64,000 bases of DNA from an uncultured Methylococcaceae bacterium. Its GTDB lineage: Bacteria; Pseudomonadota; Gammaproteobacteria; Methylococcales; Methylomonadaceae. The notes beneath the pieces were generated by a model. The model saw nothing but the letters and a program-made list of their open reading frames with translations, searched no databases and was not told the origin of the DNA. Shown here piece by piece: positions 39,585 to 48,608 of the stretch. The translations under genes were made by a program, and so were the position numbers. The stretch lies in assembly GCA_903917345.1 (NCBI GenBank), contig CAIXAE010000009.1, positions 124,001 through 188,000 on the forward strand. The letters run 5' to 3'. The stretch's first letter is position 1. Every line of letters starts with the position of its first letter.

Positions 39585-39870
39585 TCATTTAATAGTGGAC
39601 TGATTTAAGTTTACTCTGACCCCAGCTATTATTTTAGGTGCTTCACCATTAAATTTAGCAAAGCCCATTTCTTTAGCTTTATTATCCAGTGCATCAGGGC
39701 ACCCAAATTTCTTGCCGTGTTTTTTAGTTGACTCTAATCCAGATTTAACTCGTTCACGAATCAAACTACGAACAAATTCTGCCAATGAGCCAAAAATATG
39801 AAATATCAATTTACCCGTAGGTAGTATCAATGTTTTCAGTAATGGCAATGTTGGTTTTTTTTGTAGATTG
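39585..39870 (-). pseudogene. Serine recombinase (resolvase/invertase) remnant
   Basis: The minus-strand ORF (87 aa) contains PTGKLIFHIFGSLAEFVRSLIRERVKSGLESTKKHGKKFGCP, the helix E/hinge region and start of the DNA-binding domain of Pin/Tn3-type serine recombinases. Just upstream, a different frame encodes ITENIDTT, the residues that normally precede PTGKL, so there is a frameshift near 39825. The catalytic N-terminal domain is missing. The end (GVRVNLNQSTIK) is encoded by a GGGGTCAGAGTAAACTTAAAT-type sequence that is not recombinase-derived, marking a 3' breakpoint. It is a leftover of a mobile element. Confidence 0.75.
39603..39624 (-). repeat. GGGGTCAGAGTAAACTTAAAT-type dispersed sequence at the recombinase breakpoint
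   Basis: On the minus strand the recombinase fragment runs into GGGGTCAGAGTAAACTTAAAT. Sequences beginning GGGGTCAGAGT are familiar as dispersed intergenic repeats in many proteobacterial genomes, often next to transposase genes. Only one copy is visible here, so the repeat status rests on recollection, not on this window. Confidence 0.35.
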
Positions 39871-40022
39871 AAATATTCTGATATTTATAGTTGTCAATAA
39901 TTTTGTCGATATCGTGAACCACATGCCTTATGATTGGGGACTAAAGTTATTGGTTAGCAATTATTAGTAGTGCTTCAAATCGTAACACTCTAGGCTAAAT
40001 AGATAACCCCCCTTTGTACAAT

Positions 40023-40026
40023 GGAG
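40023..40026 (+). promoter_or_regulatory. Shine-Dalgarno deciding the HEPN gene start
   Basis: GGAG lies 6 nt before the ATG at 40033. It overlaps the first ATG (40021) used in the ORF track, so the later start is preferred. Confidence 0.55.
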
Positions 40027-40032
40027 CTACAA

Positions 40033-40995
40033 ATGTGTGAAGAATTGAAGAATTTGCCAGATCTAAAACTTTTTTTAGGTTTCCCTGAAAAACTTTCAAC
40101 AATATCAAATGTTGCTAGTGCACTTCAATCTTTCGAAACTGCTATTTACTGCATTGCTCTTGGCAGGTGGCCAGCTACAGTTGGACTAGTTTGGCAAGCA
40201 AATGAGCTGTTACTTCAATACCTTTACAAGGGCTCCTTGGACGAAAATTCTACGATGGCAGCAATGAAAAAGCATTTAGACGAAAAAAAGGTATCTAACG
40301 ATCTAAATAAGGCAGCACATAAACTCCGAATAACAAGAAATGATTTTATGCACACTGGCTTCTCACCAAAAGATGACCTTTTATCAATTCGAATGTTTTT
40401 TGAAGCCGGTGTGCCATATTTTGACAATCTACTCAAAACAGCATTTGAATGTAATGTATATGATTTTTGTGGCACAGGAAACACAAGCAAATGGTTTTGG
40501 GATATTTACAGGAATACTAGAAAGTTAACCTTGAATAGAATTAAAAATGACGACAAATATGCACTAAATGCGACAAATCTGTTTGTTCGTGCTTGCTATA
40601 AAATTGTGTCCACAGGAGGTCGATTCGAAGATTTTGTATTTTCATATAATCCCTATGAATACTTTTTGAAAAATCATCTATACGGAGTCACGTATGAAAT
40701 CGAAAAGATGATAATTAAAGAGTTCATCGCTGATAATTTCAGTGAGGATGAATATGACTTAGTCTGGCTAAATATCAACTGCGATATTTGTTCAACTGAA
40801 CTGATAGGTATATGTGAACGGGACGAAAATGATAATTTTGTTAATCATACCGCCTTTGGTTGTGCTAAATGTGGCTACTCAGAAAAAGCTCAAGATGCAG
40901 TAAATTGTTTCCTAAGCAACCCCATTAACAAAAATAGCAACATTGAAAGAAATTTTGATAACTTAATTCTTGTAACAGATAGAGAATCATTTTAA
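40033..40995 (+). CDS. Putative HEPN-domain protein with C-terminal zinc ribbon
   Basis: About 320 residues, no named family recognised. The N-terminal half is helical and contains RNDFMH (R106 to H111 in track numbering), which fits the Rx4H motif of HEPN ribonucleases, with the polar residue after the arginine that active members have. Preceding helices (FETAIYCIALGRWPATVGLVWQANELLLQYL) fit a HEPN-like four-helix core. The C-terminus has two cysteine pairs, CDIC (254-257) and CAKC (281-284), that look like a zinc ribbon. No signal peptide or membrane segment. No obvious antitoxin partner. Its place among toxin-antitoxin debris suggests a defence or toxin role; this is inference. Confidence 0.6.
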   Translation: MCEELKNLPDLKLFLGFPEKLSTISNVASALQSFETAIYCIALGRWPATVGLVWQANELLLQYLYKGSLDENSTMAAMKKHLDEKKVSNDLNKAAHKLRITRNDFMHTGFSPKDDLLSIRMFFEAGVPYFDNLLKTAFECNVYDFCGTGNTSKWFWDIYRNTRKLTLNRIKNDDKYALNATNLFVRACYKIVSTGGRFEDFVFSYNPYEYFLKNHLYGVTYEIEKMIIKEFIADNFSEDEYDLVWLNINCDICSTELIGICERDENDNFVNHTAFGCAKCGYSEKAQDAVNCFLSNPINKNSNIERNFDNLILVTDRESF

Positions 40996-41040
40996 TAAAA
41001 TCGAAATTAACAAAAGTCACTGCGTTCGCTGGTCTATTGC

Positions 41041-41421
41041 TTACGGATGATTCTTAAGACGCCATAAATTATATTCATCCTCTTCTTCTGGTCGAATATA
41101 GCCATTCTTTTTCTCTTTAATTTTCGTCCAATCGCTTTTTGTTAGCTTAGGGCCACTCACATCAAGGTATCCATAGTTTTGATCAGGCAACCTATCCATT
41201 TTACCGATATAGTAATGATAACCACCTTCAGATTATCTTCTAGCAGGAAACTCTGTATCACAGTAATCTAAAAGAATTCGTAAGCTATCGTTATTCTTAG
41301 CATCTTTTGCAGCTTGAACTGAACATTCCTCATAATCTTTAGGACTAAAGATTGACCAAGCTGGAGCAGCATTAGATATTAGACTTAAACTGATTATTAA
41401 CAGTATATCTATTCCTTCCAT
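41041..41421 (-). pseudogene. Small exported protein gene split by an in-frame stop
   Basis: The track shows only the first 62 residues (41233-41421): a hydrophobic signal sequence ending near APAWS and a segment with two cysteines (YEECSVQAAK ... LLDYCDTEFPARR). After the TAA at 41233-41235 the same frame continues for 63 sense codons (SEGGYHYYIGKMDRLPDQNY ... EYNLWRLKNHP) to a TAA at 41041. The second part has no gap and reads like natural protein, so a single nonsense change in a 126-codon gene is the simplest account. Similar small secreted two-cysteine proteins ending in FPARR-like motifs are familiar in proteobacteria; their function is unknown. A start at an internal ATG (MDRLPDQ) is possible. 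Confidence 0.6.
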
Positions 41422-41526
41422 ACATTTACAAAATTAAACCGCAGTATTCAATTACAAATCACAAAGGGAATGCAAGTCAAATAATACAATTTCATGGACA
41501 GTTTTTTTACGAAAAATCATTAAATA

Positions 41527-43521
41527 TTAAAAATCTCGCACTGCACAAAATACTGCTGTTGCGCCTTTATCGTGATTGTATTGATTGCTTCGGGTTTCGA
41601 TGTTCCAGGCCCACACCCATGATATATTGTATTCCGTAGAAATCCAGAAATTCGAGCCTAATAGAGCACTGACTGTCTTTTGTTTATACAGAATTTCTAA
41701 CTCACCTTTGGTTGGCAATCTCCATTCTTTATCATAAGTTTTTATTAAATTATTTAATTCTGCCCAAGTTACAAGTGTTGTATCATTTTTTTTGACTGAT
41801 ATGCCATGTTGTCCTGAGCTATCAAGATAAAAGACAATACTGCCATCTGATAATATGTCACCTAACTTGTAAATAATTAATTGGGTCTGACTAACCTTTG
41901 TTTCTAAAATTTGATCGAAAAGAAAGCTACGTACAGCCCGTGCACGGTTAGCATAAGACTTAAAACTGGATATTTGGTTACCATCGTCAAAACTATAAAG
42001 CCACGCACCTTTTATACTACTTTCCAAAGAACTCCAATAAAAGTTAGGTGAAAAATCACCAATAATTGACCTTTGTTCAAATAATAATGTCATTTCATTC
42101 ATCGTTGGAAGATGCCATTCTAGACCATATTCATTTGCCACTTGATTAGCTTGGTTCCAAGTCACTTTATTAGGAATATCTTTTTTTTGTACGGCTAAAC
42201 CATGCTTTTGTGAATTATCAATGTAGAAGATAATGCTATCGTCAGGTAATGTGTCACCAATCTTATAATCATTTGTGTCCTGTTGAGAACTGTCATTTTT
42301 TATAGCTATACTGCTATCTACATGATTACGAATGGGTCTTACATTAACTGACTTAATCGCGGGCAAGATGTCTTTTTTATCTACTCTTTTCCCATTAAGA
42401 AACAATTTCTTCAAAATCTTTTGCGCATCCTGATTATTTTGCTCCGCGGCTTTATTAAACCAATAGAACGCTTCGTCATTATTTTGCTCAATGCCGGTGC
42501 CGTGCAAATACATTTCACCTAATTTATATTCTGCGGGCGCAAAATTCTGTTGAGCTGCTTCATGAAACCAGTAAACAGCTTCATCATGATCTTCATCTGC
42601 GCCTTCGGCGTTAAAATGCATAAGACCTAATTGATATTGGCTCTCGGTATGTCCTAAATCAGCTAATTGACTAAATAGTTGTATTGCTTGGATATATTTT
42701 CTATGCGTATGAAGTGTTTTAGCTTTTAAAAAAGTATCATTTGTAATAAATTCGTAATCTAATTCATTTAACCGTTCTTCAACTGCGTCGTCGATTCCAT
42801 TATTAACAGCAATTTTAGAGGGATGCCATAACAACACATTATTGGATGTAAAATCATAATCCGTTGCTCTACATATACGAGCAATTCTAGCCTGAGTTAA
42901 AGCATTACCCTCAGAAAGCCCCTGACACTTATAAGTATCTACAATTGCATTCCACCAATTACTTTGGTGATAAGTATCTAAAATTTTTGTTGCTTTAACA
43001 GGGCCGATGTTAGGACAACCTTTATAACCATCCGTAGAATCGCCAGTAAGAGTCTGATATAAATGAAATCTATCCGCTTCTAGCTCACTAATATATTGTG
43101 GCTGAATATCTTTATTTGGGTTATATAACCAACCAGGAATTGTTCGCATATCCTTATCTTCAGAGACTATTATTTTTTTACCCTGAATTTTTGTTGGATG
43201 CGTACTTAGGATGCCCATAACATCGTCGGCCTCTAAGTTCTCATAAATAATTGACGTATAGTTTTGGGTCAAATGCAGTTTGACTGCATCTAAATGAACA
43301 GGTCTTTCAATATCTTTACGATTGTGTTTATATGAAGGCAATAAGTGTTTACGCCAATTATTTTTATCACTAAGACATATTAAAGCTTCATCGGCATTTA
43401 GAATATCTATGTATCGATTGATAATATTGCCAGCCTTTCTGTTGGCGTCATAGACACTTTCATTTAATAAGGCACATTTATACGCAATAATATCTGCGTC
43501 TATCAATAATGTTATTCTCAT
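41527..43521 (-). CDS. FEN-type 5'-3' nuclease fused to Sel1 repeats and two DUF1566 domains
   Basis: A 664-residue protein of unusual make-up. Residues 1-235 resemble phage 5'-3' exonuclease/flap endonuclease: LLIDADIIAY (D8, D10), LEADD (97-100), SEDKD (120-124) and GDSTDGYKGCPNIG (160-173, helix-hairpin-helix), so all metal-ligand groups are kept. Residues about 275-375 hold two to three Sel1/TPR-like repeats (AVYWFHEAAQQN, AFYWFNKAAEQN). Residues 419-533 and 551-664 are two diverged DUF1566 (Lcl C-terminal-like) domains, with WHLPTMNEM/WRLPTKGEL and FYWSS/NFWIS motifs. No signal peptide. It starts 6 nt after the DUF3857 gene, so the two form an operon. The biological role is unknown. Confidence 0.8.
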   Translation of the reverse strand: MRITLLIDADIIAYKCALLNESVYDANRKAGNIINRYIDILNADEALICLSDKNNWRKHLLPSYKHNRKDIERPVHLDAVKLHLTQNYTSIIYENLEADDVMGILSTHPTKIQGKKIIVSEDKDMRTIPGWLYNPNKDIQPQYISELEADRFHLYQTLTGDSTDGYKGCPNIGPVKATKILDTYHQSNWWNAIVDTYKCQGLSEGNALTQARIARICRATDYDFTSNNVLLWHPSKIAVNNGIDDAVEERLNELDYEFITNDTFLKAKTLHTHRKYIQAIQLFSQLADLGHTESQYQLGLMHFNAEGADEDHDEAVYWFHEAAQQNFAPAEYKLGEMYLHGTGIEQNNDEAFYWFNKAAEQNNQDAQKILKKLFLNGKRVDKKDILPAIKSVNVRPIRNHVDSSIAIKNDSSQQDTNDYKIGDTLPDDSIIFYIDNSQKHGLAVQKKDIPNKVTWNQANQVANEYGLEWHLPTMNEMTLLFEQRSIIGDFSPNFYWSSLESSIKGAWLYSFDDGNQISSFKSYANRARAVRSFLFDQILETKVSQTQLIIYKLGDILSDGSIVFYLDSSGQHGISVKKNDTTLVTWAELNNLIKTYDKEWRLPTKGELEILYKQKTVSALLGSNFWISTEYNISWVWAWNIETRSNQYNHDKGATAVFCAVRDF

Positions 43522-43527
43522 GAACTT

Positions 43528-45378
43528 TTACTCATAAATAATCTGCCCTCTTAAATCCCTCACCAACACCCTATGAAACGCCAACCAAGTCTCATGGTCT
43601 TTGCTGTTACATACAGCTGAAGGTTTATTGATGGTTAGGGCTCTTTTTACGTTAACCTTATTAGCATCAAGTTGGTAAGTGGCGTCATATTCAATACCGT
43701 TATCATTAAAGTGTGCTGGTTCGGGTATTTTGGTCACTTTTACGTTATTAGGAAAGTTAAGCACGATTGAATCTTCTGTGTAATAAGATCTGCACACAAA
43801 AGGAAACTCTACTGAGTCATCATACTTAGTAACGGATTTTTTATGTATTATGCTGTTTGCTAAGCCATAAGGCACTGTCATGGCACCGTTACCCGGCATA
43901 TTGCTGACGGGTTCTAACATAAACTCACTACTATATTTAAAGGGTGTATTTAAATCATAAACATCAGTAGGCGTAAATGACCCTGTACCCAGTTCACCAT
44001 TAATTGTAAAGTAGTGATTCTCTAACACCTCTTTATTCTGACCTTGATAAGATTCAAATTCATTTCTAGCGGTAAACTCTTTACTGCCACTCGAACTTAC
44101 GTCATGTGTGCCTTTGATGGTTCCGTCTGGCTGTATATCGAGTTTTATGTGATTAATTGATTGTTCGTCTCGGCTGTTAAAGGTTTTTGTGTGGCCGATT
44201 GCCTTAAGTGCCGTGAGTAAAGTGGGTTTATCCATGGCGGACTCAACCAAGATACCGAAAACATTAAGTCCTCGTGTGGAGTCTACGTATAGTTGCCATT
44301 TAGGCAAATAGGTGATCACATGATCAAAAGCACCAAATGAACCCAAGGTGGGTATTTTGTACTTTCTATCAGAGTTGATTAATGCGCTACTCGCTTCAAT
44401 ATGTTTGGCTTTTAAGAGTGTAATCAATAAATTGTTATGATCTTTACAGTCGCCAAAACGTTTTTGCAGGATATAGCTGGCCTCATGCGGAGTGTAATCA
44501 TGTACGCCCAAAGTATCAGACACATAACGTATTTCTTTACTGACCCAGTTGTAAATCGCTTTGGCTTGTTGATAATCATCATCTATGCCTTTTGTAATAC
44601 TATCTGCTAAGGCTTGTATTTCTGGAGTTACCTTAGCCTTTGGTGCTGCCGCATTTTCAAATAGCGTGGCTAAGGCAGTGGGATCTGCTAAAGTCGTAAA
44701 ATGTAGGTGGGGGGCAAAGTCTGAATAATCCACTTCATTAGCTTCTTCTTTCAATGCTTGTGGGTGTGAGTAGGTGTATTGATAGCGTAATTGGCCGTCT
44801 TTAGCATCACTGAGACGCCCCCCATTAAGTTCTTTTATATCAATGTATAGTTTTAGACCTTTGGGGTATTGGATATTGTATTCCACATAACGATTATCCG
44901 TGTGTGGGTTAAACGGTACGAACAAATCATATTGGTGTTTAAACAGTGTCTTGTGAATTGTATTTATCGCTTTGTAATAAGTCTTGCTACCTACCACTAC
45001 GTTGGGGTAAATAATTTGCACTGTTTTAGAGTCGTCTATACTGGCAGTACCATTTCCACTTGCATCTTTGGTAATAATATTATTCTTAGCCACGGCAATA
45101 CGTTTGCCATCAGGCAATATTGTGTAGGCTTCTGTGACTTTAACACTTACATCTTCTGCACTATAAGAAATTTCATCATAGGCATAACCAATCGCGGCTT
45201 GCTGAGTATTGTATAGAGTGGTTAACTCTTGGACTTTTTCGCTAGTCCCATCGGCATTAATTTTAATGCTAAAGATTAACCTCTCAGTCGTGTAGGGGGT
45301 ATCAATAACTTTGGCTTGGGTGGAAGTAGAGTTAAAGCCTAGAGTGATTATAAAAAAAGATGTTAGTAATTTGCGCAT
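43528..45378 (-). CDS. Exported DUF3857 and transglutaminase-like protein
   Basis: A 616-residue protein with an N-terminal signal peptide (LLTSFFIITLGFNSTSTQA) followed by a DUF3857 domain (about residues 30-230, YDEISYSAEDVSVKVTEAYTILPDGKRI) and a transglutaminase-like domain (about 250-370) whose catalytic cysteine is in KRFGDCKDHNNLLITLL with later His and Asp (GAFDHVITYL, LYVDSTRG). A DUF3858-like C-terminal region follows. These are periplasmic or surface proteins, possibly peptidase-like, with no defined substrate. It is the first gene of a two-gene unit with the FEN-Sel1-DUF1566 protein and is divergent from trpF across the 42-bp repeat array. Confidence 0.85.
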   Translation of the reverse strand: MRKLLTSFFIITLGFNSTSTQAKVIDTPYTTERLIFSIKINADGTSEKVQELTTLYNTQQAAIGYAYDEISYSAEDVSVKVTEAYTILPDGKRIAVAKNNIITKDASGNGTASIDDSKTVQIIYPNVVVGSKTYYKAINTIHKTLFKHQYDLFVPFNPHTDNRYVEYNIQYPKGLKLYIDIKELNGGRLSDAKDGQLRYQYTYSHPQALKEEANEVDYSDFAPHLHFTTLADPTALATLFENAAAPKAKVTPEIQALADSITKGIDDDYQQAKAIYNWVSKEIRYVSDTLGVHDYTPHEASYILQKRFGDCKDHNNLLITLLKAKHIEASSALINSDRKYKIPTLGSFGAFDHVITYLPKWQLYVDSTRGLNVFGILVESAMDKPTLLTALKAIGHTKTFNSRDEQSINHIKLDIQPDGTIKGTHDVSSSGSKEFTARNEFESYQGQNKEVLENHYFTINGELGTGSFTPTDVYDLNTPFKYSSEFMLEPVSNMPGNGAMTVPYGLANSIIHKKSVTKYDDSVEFPFVCRSYYTEDSIVLNFPNNVKVTKIPEPAHFNDNGIEYDATYQLDANKVNVKRALTINKPSAVCNSKDHETWLAFHRVLVRDLRGQIIYE

Positions 45379-45598
45379 TAGATTATTTTAATGGTAAGGC
45401 TTTAATGAAACTTTACCATAATTACCCCTGTCTGGTTAGTTAAGATTGGGGGCTAATATAATCAAGGGTAACGACAAGTTATGACGCTTATTTAATGATT
45501 TTCGGAGTGTAACTTTGCCATGAAACTAGCGCAAACACTTCACCTGCAGGTGCAATGCTTCGACCTCGTGGTACAGACTCTAGACCACCTTGCATAAT

Positions 45599-45830
45599 AC
45601 CTGTGCGTGCTTGCACAGACACTCGACGTCCACGCACAGCACCTATGCATGCTTGCACAGACACCCGACCTCCACGCACAATACCTATGCATGCTTGCAC
45701 AGACACTCGACCTCCACGCACAATACCTATGCATGCTTGCACAGACACTCGACCTCCACGCACAGTACCTGTGCTAGCTTGCACAGACATTCGACCATCT
45801 CACACAATATCTGTGCGTGCTTGCAGAGAG
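45599..45830. repeat. 42-bp tandem repeat array (five full units plus partial)
   Basis: Five contiguous 42-bp units start at 45599, 45641, 45683, 45725 and 45767, followed by a partial sixth unit to about 45830 and preceded by a degenerate half unit (from about 45570). The consensus is ACCTATGCATGCTTGCACAG then ACACTCGACCTCCACGCACAAT. The three central units differ at only a few positions. In unit 1 the ends CTGTGCGTG and CACGCACAG form a 9-bp perfect inverted repeat, so single units can fold into hairpins. Because 42 is divisible by 3, several frames on both strands stay open, producing spurious ORFs. It fills the 563-nt gap between the DUF3857 gene and trpF; no other gene is seen there. Confidence 0.9.
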
Positions 45831-45941
45831 TCGAACACATAATTTTAATCATCCCCTAGCGTTAGAGCCCTCTCAATTTAAGTCATATTTTGTGTTATCC
45901 TACTCGGCTAAATTTTATTCAATAAATTCTCATATCACTTT

Positions 45942-46574
45942 ATGCGAACTCGCGTTAAAATCTGCGGTTTTACCCGCCCTGAAGAAGCTGTTGTTGCCGC
46001 TCGATTAGGTGTGGATGCTATCGGCTTGGTGTTTTATCCACCTAGCCCAAGAAATGTTGATATTGAGCAAGCAGTGACCATTGTTAATGCCTTGCCGGCG
46101 TTTACATCGGTAGTGGCTTTATTTGTTGATGCAGAAGAAGTAAAAATCCGTGAAGTTTTAGCTCGGGTGCCGATTGACTGTCTGCAGTTTCATGGCAATG
46201 AACCCCCAGAAGCTTGCAGAATTTATGGCAAACGCTACATTAAAGCGGTGCCGATGCAAAATGAAACGGATGTGAAGGCGTTAGCACTTGCCTATCATGA
46301 TGCGGATGGTTTATTGCTAGATGCTTATGACGCTAAAGCAAAAGGCGGAACAGGACACCCGTTTAATTGGGACTTAATTCCAACAGATTGCACTCTGCCC
46401 ATTATTTTGGCGGGTGGATTAGATGAAACAAACGCCAAGCACGCAATTTTAAGTGTAAAACCTTATGCTTTAGATGTCAGTAGCGGTGTCGAAATAGCAA
46501 AGGGCGTTAAAGACTCAATAAAAATAGCAGCATTTATAGAACAAGTTAATGAGGGTGACCAGGTAACACTATGA
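45942..46574 (+). CDS. trpF: Phosphoribosylanthranilate isomerase
   Basis: A 210-residue TIM-barrel enzyme catalysing the third step of tryptophan synthesis from anthranilate, the Amadori rearrangement of PRA to CdRP. The start [15 protein letters not shown] carries the catalytic cysteine, LQFHGNE and [20 protein letters not shown] hold the catalytic aspartate and phosphate-binding residues, and VSSGVE closes the site. It heads trpF-trpB-trpA-accD, a common order in gammaproteobacteria other than enterics; its stop overlaps trpB (ATGA). Confidence 0.96.
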   Translation: MRTRVKICGFTRPEEAVVAARLGVDAIGLVFYPPSPRNVDIEQAVTIVNALPAFTSVVALFVDAEEVKIREVLARVPIDCLQFHGNEPPEACRIYGKRYIKAVPMQNETDVKALALAYHDADGLLLDAYDAKAKGGTGHPFNWDLIPTDCTLPIILAGGLDETNAKHAILSVKPYALDVSSGVEIAKGVKDSIKIAAFIEQVNEGDQVTL

Positions 46575-47773
46575 ATAATAAATATAATATGCCCGATGAT
46601 CGGGGGCACTTTGGCCCCTATGGTGGAATTTTTGTTGCAGAAACACTAATGCCACCCATCCAAGAACTTAATGAAGCGTATCAACGCTACATTAATGATC
46701 CTGAATTTATAGCTGAGCTAGATAAAGACTTAAAATATTATGTAGGCCGGCCTTCACCGCTTTATCATGCAGAACGCTGGAGCCGTGAACTGGGTGGCGC
46801 ACAAATTTATTTAAAGCGTGAAGACCTTAACCACACCGGCTCTCATAAAATCAACAATACGGTCGGTCAAGCTTTGCTTGCTAAGCGTATGGGCAAAACC
46901 CGCATTATTGCCGAAACAGGTGCCGGACAACATGGCGTTGCCACAGCCACTATTGCCGCCAGATTAGGCTTAGAGTGTGTTGTGTATATGGGCGCTGTGG
47001 ACGTAGCCAGACAATCACTTAATGTCTATAGAATGAAGTTATTAGGCGCTAAAGTGGTGGCGGTTGAATCCGGTTCAAAAACCTTAAAAGACGCACTTAA
47101 CGAAGCACTCAGAGATTGGGTAACCAATGTTGATAACACTTTTTATATCATTGGTACGGTAGCAGGCCCACATCCCTACCCTGCTATGGTTAGAGATTTT
47201 CAATCTATTATTGGTAGAGAAGCTAAAGAACAATGTATTGAAGCAACTGGCCGTTTACCGGATGCTTTAGTAGCTTGTGTTGGCGGTGGTTCTAATGCAA
47301 TCGGTTTATTCTATCCTTTTATAGATGATGCTTCGGTAAAAATGTACGGCGTTGAAGCGGCCGGTGATGGTGTTGCTACGGGTCGCCATTCAGCACCTTT
47401 ATGTGCAGGTCGTCCTGGGGTTTTACATGGTAATCGTACGTATTTGATGTGTGATGACGATGGCGAAATTATCGAAACCCATTCTATTTCTGCGGGCTTA
47501 GATTATCCTGGTGTGGGTCCTGAACATGCTTGGTTAAAAGATACTGGCCGTGCTACTTATGTAAACATCACTGATACTGAAGCCTTAGAAGGTTTTTATG
47601 CCTTAACCCGTATGGAAGGTATTATTCCGGCTTTAGAATCTAGCCATGCCATGGCCTATGCGATGAAGCTAGCCCCTACCATGAGCAAAGATGAAACACT
47701 GATTATTAATTTGTCAGGTCGTGGCGATAAAGACATGCAAACCATGGCAAAACGTGAAGGTATTGAACTATGA
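46571..47773 (+). CDS. trpB: Tryptophan synthase beta subunit
   Basis: A 400-residue PLP enzyme that condenses indole with serine to give tryptophan. [19 protein letters not shown] begins the protein, the PLP lysine is in [11 protein letters not shown], and the phosphate-binding loop is [24 protein letters not shown] is also intact. It overlaps trpF and trpA by 4 nt each, so the subunits are translationally coupled. Serine, a substrate here, is also the central intermediate of the C1 pathway encoded upstream. Confidence 0.98.
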   Translation: MNNKYNMPDDRGHFGPYGGIFVAETLMPPIQELNEAYQRYINDPEFIAELDKDLKYYVGRPSPLYHAERWSRELGGAQIYLKREDLNHTGSHKINNTVGQALLAKRMGKTRIIAETGAGQHGVATATIAARLGLECVVYMGAVDVARQSLNVYRMKLLGAKVVAVESGSKTLKDALNEALRDWVTNVDNTFYIIGTVAGPHPYPAMVRDFQSIIGREAKEQCIEATGRLPDALVACVGGGSNAIGLFYPFIDDASVKMYGVEAAGDGVATGRHSAPLCAGRPGVLHGNRTYLMCDDDGEIIETHSISAGLDYPGVGPEHAWLKDTGRATYVNITDTEALEGFYALTRMEGIIPALESSHAMAYAMKLAPTMSKDETLIINLSGRGDKDMQTMAKREGIEL

Positions 47774-48573
47774 GTCGCTTAGCTAGTACATTTGAAGAAC
47801 TTGCCAAAACAGGTCGCAAGGCACTAATCCCCTTTATCACCGCCGGCGATCCTAGTCCTAATTTTACTGTACCGTTGATGCATGCCATGGTTGAAGCGGG
47901 CGTTGATGTGATTGAATTAGGCATACCCTTCTCTGACCCCATGGCAGATGGCCCGGTTATCCAAAGAGCCAGTGAACGGGCTTTAGCTCATAAGATGAGC
48001 TTAAGACGTACCCTAGAAATCGCAATAGAATTTAGAAAAACAAATCAAACAACACCGGTTGTGTTAATGGGCTATTTAAACCCTATTGAAGCAATGGGGT
48101 ATGAAGACTTTGCCAATGCCGCTCAACGTGCTGACATTGACGGCGTATTAACCGTTGATTTACCCCCCGAAGAAGGCATGGAATGCAGCGCTTTATTAAA
48201 AGCACGCGACATAGATCCTATTTTTCTATTAGCCCCCAATAGCACTGATGAACGCGTGCAAAAAATGGATTTAGCCGGCAGTGGTTACATCTATTATGTG
48301 TCGCTAAAAGGTGTTACTGGCGCCGGACATTTAAACATTACAGATGTCGAAAACAAGCTAAAACAAATTAAAGCGCATACAAATCTACCTATTGCTGTTG
48401 GCTTTGGTGTAAAAGATGCACAAACGGCACAAGCCATTGCTAATGTGGGTGACGGTGTTGTTATTGGTAGCGCCTTGATTAGTAAAATTGAAGCTAACCT
48501 CGACAACCCTGAGCAAGCGCACAAAGAAATAATAGAATTATTAGTATCCATTCGCCAAGCGATGGATAATTAG
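47770..48573 (+). CDS. trpA: Tryptophan synthase alpha subunit
   Basis: A 267-residue TIM barrel that cleaves indole-3-glycerol phosphate to indole, which is channelled to TrpB. The catalytic glutamate is in [21 protein letters not shown] (split as ELGIPFSDP), the aspartate in [12 protein letters not shown], and the phosphate loop in VGFGVKD. Length is standard. The start overlaps the trpB stop (ATGA). It is followed 35 nt later by accD. Confidence 0.97.
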   Translation: MSRLASTFEELAKTGRKALIPFITAGDPSPNFTVPLMHAMVEAGVDVIELGIPFSDPMADGPVIQRASERALAHKMSLRRTLEIAIEFRKTNQTTPVVLMGYLNPIEAMGYEDFANAAQRADIDGVLTVDLPPEEGMECSALLKARDIDPIFLLAPNSTDERVQKMDLAGSGYIYYVSLKGVTGAGHLNITDVENKLKQIKAHTNLPIAVGFGVKDAQTAQAIANVGDGVVIGSALISKIEANLDNPEQAHKEIIELLVSIRQAMDN

Positions 48574-48608
48574 AAAAAACATCACCTATAAGCATTACGG
48601 AGTAAGCA

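Noticed and set aside
39902-39968. Plus-strand frame reading FVDIVNHMPYDWGLKLLVSNY
   Set aside because: It looks like a possible fragment of a transposase or other gene end, but no family could be recognised and it is under 25 codons.
41527-42260. Diversity-generating retroelement target in the DUF1566 domains
   Set aside because: DUF1566-like/C-type lectin folds can be DGR targets, but there is no reverse transcriptase gene and no near-identical template repeat in the window; the two DUF1566 domains are far diverged.
45599-45830. CRISPR array
   Set aside because: The 42-bp units are directly contiguous with no variable spacers, and there are no cas genes in the window.
45488-45842. Several ORFs of 60-100 codons on both strands across the 42-bp array
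   Set aside because: They exist because 42 is divisible by 3 and the repeat lacks stops in several frames. Products are low-complexity repeats (for example VSVQACIGIVRGGR), no ribosome site is evident, and frames on both strands are equally open.
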